9,972 bases of DNA, from positions 1 to 9,972 of the forward strand of contig JAUHZL010000068.1 in NCBI GenBank assembly GCA_030425945.1, read 5' to 3'. Origin of the DNA: Alphaproteobacteria bacterium (GTDB lineage Bacteria; Pseudomonadota; Alphaproteobacteria; Rhodobacterales; Rhodobacteraceae). Positions within the stretch are counted from its first letter, which is position 1. The number at the start of each line of letters is the position of its first letter. Of the stretch, positions 1 to 6,410 are shown one piece after another. The notes under the pieces were generated by a model, which searched no databases, was not told where the DNA came from, and saw only the letters and a program-made list of their open reading frames with translations. The position numbers were made by a program, and so were the translations under genes.

Positions 1-685
1 CCAGGGCTACGCCGGTCAGCTGCGCGTCCAGTCGATCCCGACCGTCTATGCCTTCTGGCAAGGCCAGCCGGTCGACGGGTTCCAGGGCGCGATCCGGCAG
101 AGCGAGATCAAGAAGTTCGTCGAGAAGCTGGCGGCGCTGGCCGGGCAAAGCGCCGATGGCGGGCTGTCCGAAGCGCTGGAGGCCGCCGAGGCGATGCTGG
201 CCGAAGGCGCCGCGGCCGATGCCGCGCAGGTGTTCGCCGCGGTCGTCGCCGAGGACCCGCAGAACGCGGCCGCCTATGGCGGGCTGGCCCGGGCCCATGT
301 CGCCCTCGGCGAGCTGGACCAGGCGGAAGCACTGCTGAACAACGTCCCGAAGGAGGTGCAGGGCGCCTCCGAGATCGAGGCGGCGCGCGCCCAGCTGGCG
401 CTGGCGCGGCAGGCCGACAGCGCGGGCCCGGTGGCCGAGCTGCGCGCGGCGGTCGAGGCCGATCCGTCGAACCTGCAGGCCCGCTATGACCTCGCGCTGG
501 CACTGCATGCCTCCGGGCAGGTGCAGGAGGCAGTGGACGTGCTCCTCGACCTGTTTCGCCGGGACCGCGAATGGAACGACGGCGCCGCGAAGACGCAGCT
601 CTTCACCATCTTCGACGCTCTGAAGCCGCAGGACCCCATCGTGCTGGCCGGCCGCCGGAAGTTGTCGTCGATGATCTTTGCCTGA
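1..685 (+). CDS. Thioredoxin-fold/TPR co-chaperone, CnoX/YbbN type (5' end missing)
   Basis: The reading frame is open from base 2, so the start lies before the window; 227 residues remain. The first residues are the end of a thioredoxin fold: the cis-proline segment SIPTVYAFWQGQPVDGFQGA, then a C-terminal helix. The rest is alpha-helical TPR-like sequence (from about fragment residue 55) and ends with the element DREWNDGAAKTQLFTIFDAL followed by KPQDPI and RRKLSSMIFA, typical of YbbN/CnoX proteins. In E. coli, CnoX protects substrates from oxidative aggregation and works with GroEL and DnaK; the same role here is inferred. The active-site Cys region is outside the window, so it cannot be said whether the redox motif is kept. 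The ATG at 194 is an internal methionine, not a start, because the thioredoxin homology continues upstream of it. The next gene starts 27 bp downstream on the same strand. Confidence 0.88.
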   Translation, partial: QGYAGQLRVQSIPTVYAFWQGQPVDGFQGAIRQSEIKKFVEKLAALAGQSADGGLSEALEAAEAMLAEGAAADAAQVFAAVVAEDPQNAAAYGGLARAHVALGELDQAEALLNNVPKEVQGASEIEAARAQLALARQADSAGPVAELRAAVEADPSNLQARYDLALALHASGQVQEAVDVLLDLFRRDREWNDGAAKTQLFTIFDALKPQDPIVLAGRRKLSSMIFA

Positions 686-712
686 CCCGGGCCCGGCGCT
701 ATTTCCCCGTCC

Positions 713-1357
713 ATGCTGTCTGCCGCCGATCTCCCCGACACCATCCCGGTCTTCCCGCTGCCGGGGGCGCTGCTCCTGCCGCGCGCCCGGTTGCCGCTGC
801 ACCTGTTCGAGCCGCGCTACCTCGCGATGTTCGAGGACACGCTGAAGACCTCGCACCGGCTGATCGGCATGGTCCAGACCCGCGAGGTGCCGGGCGGCGG
901 CGAGCGCCGTTTGCAGTCCATCGGCTGCGCGGGCCGCGTGACCGCCTTCTCGGAAACCGAGGACGGCCGCTACATGATCACGCTGTCGGGCATCTCGCGC
1001 TACCGCATCACGCGCGAGATTTCCGGCTTCACGCCCTACCTGAAGGCGGATGTCTCGTGGGACGGCTTCGCGCGTGACCTCGGGCCGACCGAGACCGACA
1101 AGGGCTTCGATCGCACCGCGTTCCTGAAGCTGCTCGCCCGGTTCTTCGCCGCCCGCGAGTTGCAGACCGACTGGGAAAGCCTGGAACAGGCCGAGGACGA
1201 GTTGCTGATCAACTCGCTCTCGATGCTGTGCCCGTTCGACCCGTCCGACAAGCAGGCCCTGCTCGAGGCCCCGTCGCTGGCCACCCGGCGCGAGACCCTC
1301 GTGACCCTGATCGAGTTCGCCCTGCGCGGCGGCCAGACGGACGAAATCCTGCAATGA
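713..1357 (+). CDS. Stand-alone Lon N-terminal (substrate-binding) domain protein
   Basis: The 214-residue product is the PUA-like/helical N-terminal domain of Lon protease on its own. The signature IPVFPLPGALLLPRARLPLH (residues 11-30), continuing into LFEPRYLAMF, opens the beta domain, and IGMVQT follows at 51-56. The C-terminal half (about 125-205) is helical. There is no AAA+ module and no Ser-Lys peptidase domain, so it is not a protease. Free-standing LonN proteins are common in proteobacteria and their function is poorly known; substrate or adaptor binding is a guess from the Lon domain. No clear Shine-Dalgarno lies before the ATG, and the 27-bp gap after the thioredoxin/TPR gene suggests one transcript. 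Its TGA overlaps the next ATG (ATGA at 1354-1357), implying translational coupling to the Trm112-like gene. Confidence 0.88.
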   Translation: MLSAADLPDTIPVFPLPGALLLPRARLPLHLFEPRYLAMFEDTLKTSHRLIGMVQTREVPGGGERRLQSIGCAGRVTAFSETEDGRYMITLSGISRYRITREISGFTPYLKADVSWDGFARDLGPTETDKGFDRTAFLKLLARFFAARELQTDWESLEQAEDELLINSLSMLCPFDPSDKQALLEAPSLATRRETLVTLIEFALRGGQTDEILQ

Positions 1358-1557
1358 GCGACCCCACCGCGCCGCCGTCCGAAGGGCCGGGCATCGACCG
1401 CCACATGCTGGAGGCGCTGGTGTGCCCTTTGACCCGCGCGCCGCTGAAGTACGATCCCGAGCGGCAGGAACTGGTCAGCCGGGCGGCGCATCTGGCCTAT
1501 CCGATCCGCAACGGCATCCCGGTGATGATCGAGGACGAGGCACGCAAGCTCGACTGA
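1354..1557 (+). CDS. Trm112 family protein (YcaR-like), one cysteine only
   Basis: This 67-residue protein starts at the ATG inside the ATGA overlap with the LonN gene. The core LEALVCPLTRAPLKYDPERQ (19-38), then ELVS, then AHLAYPIRNGIPVMIEDEAR (45-64), is the Trm112/YcaR fold. In eukaryotes and archaea Trm112 is a zinc-binding activator of methyltransferases; the bacterial short forms are less well understood. The Cys-x-x-Cys position reads CPLT and the later cysteine position reads ELVS, so only C24 remains and zinc binding is unlikely. I recall alphaproteobacterial members sharing this loss. The start is set by the family length and the coupling; a longer frame open to 1228 lies inside the LonN gene and is not used. 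No ribosome-binding site stands out. In E. coli ycaR sits just after lpxK; here the gene lies before waaA-lpxK, a loose echo of that link. Confidence 0.88.
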   Translation: MSDPTAPPSEGPGIDRHMLEALVCPLTRAPLKYDPERQELVSRAAHLAYPIRNGIPVMIEDEARKLD

Positions 1558-1575
1558 CCCGCGCGTCCGGTCGGC

Positions 1576-1603
1576 TTGACCGCCCCTGCCGGATGACTAG
1601 GGT
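1576..1603 (+). promoter_or_regulatory. Sigma70-type promoter for waaA-lpxK
   Basis: A TTGACC -35 element (1576-1581) is followed after 16 bp by TAGGGT (1598-1603), a reasonable housekeeping pair for a G+C-rich alphaproteobacterium. It lies in the 154-bp gap between the Trm112-like gene and waaA. The predicted start of transcription near 1610 would give a leader of about 100 nt. A GACTC methylation site (1610-1614) sits at that predicted start. The match is by eye. Confidence 0.5.
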
Positions 1604-1609
1604 GCGCGC

Positions 1610-1614
1610 GACTC
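1610..1614. promoter_or_regulatory. GANTC (CcrM) methylation site at the waaA promoter
   Basis: GACTC falls about 7 bp after the proposed -10 box, at the likely transcription start. It is one of only six GANTC sites I find in the window. The enzyme that would methylate it is encoded at 8799-9908. Methylation-dependent control, for example through GcrA, is inference. Confidence 0.4.
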
Positions 1615-1637
1615 CCCGCCGCGCTGGAAGGTTGTGC

Positions 1638-1703
1638 ATGGCCCTGCTCCCGTCTCCCGTTGTTGCCGACCGCCGGTTCGCGGCGATCCGTCTCCGGAGC
1701 TGA
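1638..1703 (+). CDS. Possible 21-codon leader ORF before waaA
   Basis: An ATG at 1638 is preceded by GGAAGG (1625-1630) with 7 bp spacing, a better ribosome-binding site than most genes here have. The frame runs 21 codons, begins MALLPSPVV and ends with a basic stretch (RLRS). Its TGA (1701-1703) overlaps the GAGG (1702-1705) that serves the waaA ATG at 1712. The order promoter, leader ORF, overlapping stop/Shine-Dalgarno, main gene is what translational coupling or a leader peptide would look like. I recognise no homologue, and 21 codons can occur by chance in G+C-rich DNA. No attenuator-like hairpin with a T-run is visible in the leader. Confidence 0.3.
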   Translation: MALLPSPVVADRRFAAIRLRS

Positions 1704-1711
1704 GGCGCGCC

Positions 1712-3007
1712 ATGAAGTCCTCCGTCTCGCCGGGCCTCGCGCTCTATCTGGCCCTGTCCGAACGCTGGGCCCCGCTGGTCGAGCGCTATCTCGCCAAGCG
1801 CCTTGCGCGCGGCAAGGAAGACCCCGAACGCCCCGGCGAGCGGCGCGGCATCGCCGGACGGCCCCGGCCGGATGGCCCGCTGATCTGGTTTCACGCCGCC
1901 AGCGTGGGCGAGTCGCTGTCGACCCTCGAACTGATCCGCCGGGTGGGCGAGCGCCGTCCCGACATCAACGTGATGGTGACCACGGGCACCCGCACCTCGG
2001 CGGCGCTGATGGGCGTGCGCATGTCGAAGAACGCCTTTCACCAGTACGTCCCGGTGGATGTGCGGCCCTACATCCGCAAGTTCCTCGACCACTGGAAGCC
2101 GGACATGGCGGTCTGGACCGAAAGCGAGCTGTGGCCCGCGCTGGTCCACGAGACCTCGCGCACCGGGATCCCGATGATGCTGCTGAACGCGCGGATATCC
2201 TATGCCAGCCATGACCGCTGGCGCTGGTTCCCGGGCATGGCCCGCTCGGTTCTGGGCGCCTTCGATCACGCGCTCGCGCAGGACGAGGACAGCGCCCGCC
2301 ACCTGCGCCTGCTCGGCTATCCGCGCGACCGGATCGAGGTGACGGGCTTCCTGAAGGAGGGCGCTGCCGTCCTGCCGCATGACGAGTCCGAGCGCGCGCG
2401 CATCGCCGCCTGCATCGGCACGCGGCCCACGTGGTTCGCGGCCTCGACCCACGCCGGCGAGGATGAAATCGTGCTCGCCGCGCACAAGCTCGCGCTGCGC
2501 CGGACGCACCGCCTGATGCTGATCCTCGCGCCGCGCCATCCCGAGCGGTTCGACGATGTCGCCGCCCTGATCGAGGCGCAGGGCCTCCGGATGGCGCGCC
2601 GCTCGAAGGGCGAATACCCGGATCAGGACACCGACGTCTATCTCGCCGACTCGATGGGCGAGATGGGGCTGTGGTACCGGCTGGCACCGGTGTCGGTCGT
2701 CTGCGGCTCGCTCTGCGACCGGATCGGCGGGCACAACCCGTTCGAGCCCGCGGCGCTCGGGTCGGCGATCCTGCACGGGCCCTACATGTTCAACTTCTCG
2801 GACATCTACGCCCGGCTGGCCGAGGCGAAGGCGGCGATCGAGGTCGCCACCGCCGAGGAGCTGGCCCGCAACGTGCAGGAGCTGCTCGCGCCCGACCGTG
2901 CCGCGGAACTGGCGAAGGCGGCCTGGGAGGTCTCGTCGCGCGGCGCCGAGGTGACCGAGCGCGCCGTGACGACCCTGCTCGAGATCTTCGACAACCGGGG
3001 CGCGTGA
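1712..3007 (+). CDS. waaA: 3-deoxy-D-manno-octulosonic acid (Kdo) transferase
   Basis: The 431-residue enzyme moves Kdo from CMP-Kdo to the lipid A precursor at the cytoplasmic face of the inner membrane (GT30 family, GT-B fold). An N-terminal hydrophobic/amphipathic segment (about 5-30) fits the membrane anchor. E43 in PGERRG is in the place of the general-base glutamate. WFHAASVGE is at 59-67, TESELWPAL at 136-144, AASTHAGEDE at 243-252 and APRHPERF at 273-280. The nucleotide-sugar region is ADSMGEMGLWY (312-322) and GGHNPFEPA (339-347) with E345. The ATG at 1712 has GAGG six bases upstream and gives the usual length; a GTG at 1634 would add 26 residues with no family match. The linker at 32-55 is rich in Arg, Pro and Gly. 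Whether one or two Kdo residues are added cannot be read from sequence. The stop overlaps the lpxK start by one base (TGATG). Confidence 0.95.
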   Translation: MKSSVSPGLALYLALSERWAPLVERYLAKRLARGKEDPERPGERRGIAGRPRPDGPLIWFHAASVGESLSTLELIRRVGERRPDINVMVTTGTRTSAALMGVRMSKNAFHQYVPVDVRPYIRKFLDHWKPDMAVWTESELWPALVHETSRTGIPMMLLNARISYASHDRWRWFPGMARSVLGAFDHALAQDEDSARHLRLLGYPRDRIEVTGFLKEGAAVLPHDESERARIAACIGTRPTWFAASTHAGEDEIVLAAHKLALRRTHRLMLILAPRHPERFDDVAALIEAQGLRMARRSKGEYPDQDTDVYLADSMGEMGLWYRLAPVSVVCGSLCDRIGGHNPFEPAALGSAILHGPYMFNFSDIYARLAEAKAAIEVATAEELARNVQELLAPDRAAELAKAAWEVSSRGAEVTERAVTTLLEIFDNRGA

Positions 3008-4002
3008 TGCGCGCGCCGGGCTTCTGGGACCGCGACCCGGCCCGGCCCGGTCTGCGCGCCCGCCTGCTGTCGCCGCTGGGTGCGATTTACGCGCTGGGCA
3101 CGGCCCGGCGCCTCGCCCGGGGGGAGGCGTTCGATCCGGGCGTGCCCGTCATCTGTGTCGGCAACCTGAACGCCGGCGGCACCGGCAAGACCCCGACCGT
3201 GATCGCGCTGGCCGAGCGTCTGGCCGCGCGCGGACAGGCCGTCCACGTGGTCACGCGCGGCTACGGCGGGGACCTGACCGGCCCGGTCCGCGTCGATCCG
3301 CTGACCCACACCGCCGACCGGACCGGCGACGAGCCGCTGCTGATCGCGGCGTTCTGCCCGGTCTGGGTGGCGAAGGACCGCGTCGCCGGGACGCGGGCGG
3401 CGGTGGCCGCCGGGGCCGGGGTGATCCTGCTCGACGACGGCTTCCAGGACCCGGCCCTGCGCAAGGCGCTGTCGCTGGTCGTGGTCGATGCCCGCACCGG
3501 CTTCGGCAACGGGCGCTGCCTGCCCGCCGGTCCGCTGCGCGAGCCGGTCGCCACCGGCCTGCGGCGCGCCGACATGGTGCTGTCGATCGGCGATCCGGCG
3601 GCGCAGGGCACCTTCCGGGCCCGCTGGGCCGGGGCGCTGGGCACGCTGCCGCACCTGACGGGGGCACTCGCCCCGCTGCCGACCGGGATGCCGTGGCGCG
3701 GGATGCGGGTGCTGGCCTTCGCCGGGATCGGCCATCCGGAGAAGTTCTTCGCCAGCCTGCGCGCCGTCGGGGCCGAGGTGGTGCGGGGCGAGGCGCTGGA
3801 GGATCACCAGCCGCTGACGCCGAAGCTCATGCAGCGGCTGACGGCGGAGGCGAAGCTGACCGGCGCGCAACTGGTGACGACCGAGAAGGACGCGGTGCGC
3901 CTGCCGCCGCAGTTGCGCGGGCAGGTCCTGCCGTTCCCGGTCCGGCTGGCGCTGGACGATCCCGGCCCGCTCGACGCAGCCCTCAGCGCGCTTTCGCTCT
4001 GA
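3007..4002 (+). CDS. lpxK: Tetraacyldisaccharide (lipid A) 4'-kinase
   Basis: The 331-residue P-loop kinase phosphorylates the 4' position of tetraacyldisaccharide-1-phosphate to make lipid IVA, just before Kdo transfer. A short N-terminal hydrophobic helix (about 19-35) probably anchors it to the inner membrane. The Walker A is VGNLNAGGTGKTP (51-63); GDEP follows at 107-110; the Walker B-like motif is LLDDGFQD (141-148); and TTEKDAVRLP is at 291-300. In the DDGFQ motif the usual following His is Asp here; I recall Asn or Asp at this position in alphaproteobacterial LpxK. The start overlaps the waaA stop (TGATG at 3005-3009), so the two are coupled. The 3' end overlaps the convergent CoA-transferase gene by 20 bp, and there is no terminator between them. 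Confidence 0.95.
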   Translation: MRAPGFWDRDPARPGLRARLLSPLGAIYALGTARRLARGEAFDPGVPVICVGNLNAGGTGKTPTVIALAERLAARGQAVHVVTRGYGGDLTGPVRVDPLTHTADRTGDEPLLIAAFCPVWVAKDRVAGTRAAVAAGAGVILLDDGFQDPALRKALSLVVVDARTGFGNGRCLPAGPLREPVATGLRRADMVLSIGDPAAQGTFRARWAGALGTLPHLTGALAPLPTGMPWRGMRVLAFAGIGHPEKFFASLRAVGAEVVRGEALEDHQPLTPKLMQRLTAEAKLTGAQLVTTEKDAVRLPPQLRGQVLPFPVRLALDDPGPLDAALSALSL

Positions 4003-5131
4003 GCGGACCGAGCACCGCCTCGGTATCCGCGCCGAGGGCGGGCGAAGGCCGGTCGAGCTTCAGCGCCGCGTCCGAGAACCGGAAGGGCGAGCGCACCGAG
4101 GGCACCCCGTCGAGATCCAGCGCCATGCCGCGCGCCTGCACCTGCGGGTCGGCAAAGACCTCGGCCAGGTCGTTGATCGGTCCGGCGGGAATGCCGCGAT
4201 CCTCGCAGGCGGCCAGCAGGTCGGCCTTGGCCCAGGTCAGCGTTCGCTCGGTCAGCCGCCGGGTCAGCGCCTCGCGGTGCGCGATGCGGTCCGCGTTGGT
4301 CCGGTAGTCCGGGTCGTCCTTCATGTCGCCGAGGTCCAGCACGTCGCACAGCCGCTGGTACTGCGCGTCGTTGCCGGTGGCGATGATGATCCAGCCGTCG
4401 GCGCAGTCGAAGACCTGGTAGGGGGTCAGGTTCTGGTGCGCATTGCCGATCCGCCGCGGGGCCTCGCCGGTGGTCAGGTAGTTCATCGCCTGGTTCGCCA
4501 TGATCGACGTGGCGACGTCGAGCAGGCTCATGTCGATGTGCTGGCCCTGTCCGGTCTGGTCGCGCTGGCGCAGCGCCGCGAGGATCGCCGACACCGAGTA
4601 GACCCCGGTCAGGATGTCGGTGACCGCGACGCCCATCTTCTGCGGCTGGCCCTCCGGCGCGCCGGTGACCGACATGATCCCGGACATGCCCTGGATGATG
4701 TAGTCATAGCCCGCCCGGTGGGCATAGGGCCCGTCCTGCCCAAACCCGGTGATCGAGCAGATCACCAGCCGGGGAAACCGCGCCCGCAGGCTGGCGGCGT
4801 CGAGGCCGTATTTCTTCAGCCCGCCGACCTTGAAGTTCTCGATCAGGACATCGGCGTCCTCGAGCAGCGCGAACAGGTCCGCGCGCCCCGCCTCGGTGCT
4901 GAAATCGACGATGACAGATCGCTTGCCCCGGTTGCAGGCGTGGAAATAGGCCGCCGAGCGGTCGCCCGCGCGCTCGATGAAGGGCGGACCCCAGCGGCGG
5001 GTGTCGTCGCCCTCGGGCGCTTCGACCTTGATGACGTCGGCGCCGAGGTCGGACAGGGTCTGACCGGCCCAGGGGCCGGCCAGGATACGGGCGAGTTCGA
5101 CGACCTTCAGGCCGGTCAGCGGGGCGGTCAT
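3983..5131 (-). CDS. Family III (CaiB/BaiF) CoA-transferase
   Basis: The 382-residue protein has the whole family III fold. It opens with GLKVVELARILAGPWAGQTL (7-26) and LGADVIKVEAP (29-39). The helix with the nucleophile is MGVAVTDILTGVYSV (166-180); D172 is the catalytic aspartate that forms the acyl anhydride and CoA thioester. GQHIDMSLLD (196-205) and RGIPAGPINDL (312-322) are further family blocks. The presence of the aspartate argues for a transferase rather than an alpha-methylacyl-CoA racemase. The sequence around 165-240 resembles the succinyl-CoA:glutarate/hydroxymethylglutarate transferase branch, but the substrate cannot be fixed from sequence. It begins 10 bp after the DsbA-like stop with no clear ribosome-binding site, so it probably depends on coupling to that gene. 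No dehydrogenase, hydratase or acid-activating partner is next to it. Confidence 0.92.
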   Translation of the reverse strand: MTAPLTGLKVVELARILAGPWAGQTLSDLGADVIKVEAPEGDDTRRWGPPFIERAGDRSAAYFHACNRGKRSVIVDFSTEAGRADLFALLEDADVLIENFKVGGLKKYGLDAASLRARFPRLVICSITGFGQDGPYAHRAGYDYIIQGMSGIMSVTGAPEGQPQKMGVAVTDILTGVYSVSAILAALRQRDQTGQGQHIDMSLLDVATSIMANQAMNYLTTGEAPRRIGNAHQNLTPYQVFDCADGWIIIATGNDAQYQRLCDVLDLGDMKDDPDYRTNADRIAHREALTRRLTERTLTWAKADLLAACEDRGIPAGPINDLAEVFADPQVQARGMALDLDGVPSVRSPFRFSDAALKLDRPSPALGADTEAVLGPLRAKAR

Positions 5132-5141
5132 GCCGGGCGCG

Positions 5142-5813
5142 TCAGCCGCCGAGCTTCTCGTCGAGCACCTTGCGGAAGTCCGCGTAGCTCATGTTCGAGT
5201 AGGGTTCGCCGTCGATGATGAAGGACGGCGTGGCGGTCACGTTGTCGGCCTCGGCATTCTGCTGATAGACCGCGACCATCGCCTGCGCCATCTCCGCGTC
5301 CTGCATGCAGGCGTCCAGCGTCTCGGCTTCCAGCCCGGCCGCCAGACCGATCTTCTTCAGCGCCGCCGCGATCTGGCCCGGCTCGCCGCCGCCCGCGCGG
5401 GCCCAGTCGGCCTGCTGGTCGAACAGCATCTCGGTCACGCCGAAATACCTCATCGGCCCGGCGCAGCGCGCGACCATCCCGGCCCAGAGGCCGAAGCGGT
5501 CGAAGTAGACCTCGCGGTAGATGAACTTGACCTTCCCGGTCTCGATGTAATCCGCCTTCAGTTGCGGGAACACGTTGTTGTGGAAGTTGGCACAGTGCGG
5601 GCAGGTGAACGAGGCATACTCGATCACGGTCACCGGCGCGCTGTCTTCGCCCAGCACCATCTCCAGCACGCGGCTGGTGTCGATCTCCTGCGCCTCGGCG
5701 GCGCTGATCGGGGCGAGGTCGGGCACGGACACCGTGCCGCCGCGCTGGGTCAGGAACCAGCCGCCGAGCGCGAGCACGACGACACCGGCGATGAGCGAAA
5801 CGGAACGCAGCAT
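5142..5813 (-). CDS. DsbA-like thiol:disulfide oxidoreductase, membrane-anchored
   Basis: The 223-residue protein has an N-terminal hydrophobic stretch (about 4-22) that acts as a signal anchor or lipid-free signal peptide, so the domain is periplasmic. The thioredoxin/DsbA domain begins near 58: EYASFTCPHCANFHNN (65-80) holds the CPHC active site (C71, C74). A helical insertion runs about 105-185, and the cis-proline is P196 in TATPSFIIDG. Two further cysteines, C117 and C169, lie in the helical insertion and may form a second, non-catalytic disulfide of the kind described in Wolbachia alpha-DsbA1. The Shine-Dalgarno GAGGAG overlaps the stop of dciA (TGAGGAG), so translation is coupled; the gap between the genes is 9 bp. 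No DsbB-like partner is present in the window. Confidence 0.93.
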   Translation of the reverse strand: MLRSVSLIAGVVVLALGGWFLTQRGGTVSVPDLAPISAAEAQEIDTSRVLEMVLGEDSAPVTVIEYASFTCPHCANFHNNVFPQLKADYIETGKVKFIYREVYFDRFGLWAGMVARCAGPMRYFGVTEMLFDQQADWARAGGGEPGQIAAALKKIGLAAGLEAETLDACMQDAEMAQAMVAVYQQNAEADNVTATPSFIIDGEPYSNMSYADFRKVLDEKLGG

Positions 5814-5822
5814 GGAAACTCC

Positions 5823-6323
5823 TCAGGTCTGTCCCGGTCGGGATAGGATGTTTGCCCCCATGCGTTCAAGCGCGGCGCGCAGGCGGTCGTCGCCGATGTC
5901 GGCAGCCAGGCTGCGGGCCGTCTCGATCACGGCGGGGGCAGGGGTGTCGGGTTCGGCCTGGTAGGCCGTCTGGGTCTCGGCGAAGCCGTGCGCCGAGGTC
6001 TGGGTGATCTTCACACGGGCGACGGCGTTGTAGCCGTAGCAGGCGTTGACGCGCTGGCGCAGCGCCTCCTTCTGCATCTCCACCAGAGGGGCTGCGGCGC
6101 CGGTCGTCAGCACGGTCAGCGTCGCACCGAGGCCCTGCCGCCCGTAGCCGACCTCGACCGGACGACAGAGCGCGGCGATGTCGGGACCGGCGACCTCGGC
6201 CCAGCGGGTCAGCAGTTTCGAGACCGCGAAACCCCGGCTCTCGCCCGCCTTGCGGATACGGGCCTGCAACAGCGCGCCGGTCTGGCGGAAGCCGCGGGCG
6301 CGGGGCTGATCGGGGGCGGACAT
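5823..6323 (-). CDS. dciA: DciA-type (DUF721) replicative helicase loader
   Basis: The 166-residue protein has the DUF721 domain over about residues 15-108: an N-terminal helical part with KLLTRWAEVAGPDIAALCRP (36-55; the conserved Trp is W41), a beta segment (about 66-84), then EALRQRVNACYGYNAVARVK (86-105). DUF721 proteins were renamed DciA because they are the ancestral partner that loads DnaB helicase in bacteria without DnaC. The C-terminal part (about 112-166) is low in conserved motifs and ends in a short helical stretch. An AGGAA lies upstream of the start at a somewhat long spacing. mutY diverges from it 87 bp away, and dsbA-like follows at 9 bp, the arrangement I know from Rhodobacteraceae, where smc often comes next; smc is absent here. 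The DciA role is from family knowledge, not from a local marker. Confidence 0.88.
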   Translation of the reverse strand: MSAPDQPRARGFRQTGALLQARIRKAGESRGFAVSKLLTRWAEVAGPDIAALCRPVEVGYGRQGLGATLTVLTTGAAAPLVEMQKEALRQRVNACYGYNAVARVKITQTSAHGFAETQTAYQAEPDTPAPAVIETARSLAADIGDDRLRAALERMGANILSRPGQT

Positions 6324-6410
6324 CGGGTCGGGTCGCTTTCCTTGGAACGCCTCCTACCATACGTCACGGGCGGGCAAGGGCCAGTGGCCACGGGACAAGG
6401 ACACTCAAGA

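Noticed and set aside
687..696. Perfect 10-bp palindrome CCGGGCCCGG after the CnoX-like stop
   Set aside because: It is short, has no loop for a terminator and no T-run follows. Such palindromes are expected at this base composition.
1568..1582. CGGTC-N5-GACCG inverted repeat over the waaA -35 element
   Set aside because: A 5-bp arm is too short to call an operator, with no second copy and no neighbouring regulator.
1634..1711. GTG at 1634 as an earlier start for waaA
   Set aside because: It has no family match for the extra 26 residues, while the ATG at 1712 has GAGG six bases upstream and gives the usual N-terminus.
6324..6410. Promoters in the 87-bp gap between dciA and mutY
   Set aside because: TTGGAA (6342-6347) and a minus-strand TATGGT were seen, but neither has a partner element at normal spacing. 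Promoters must exist there or nearby but I cannot place them.
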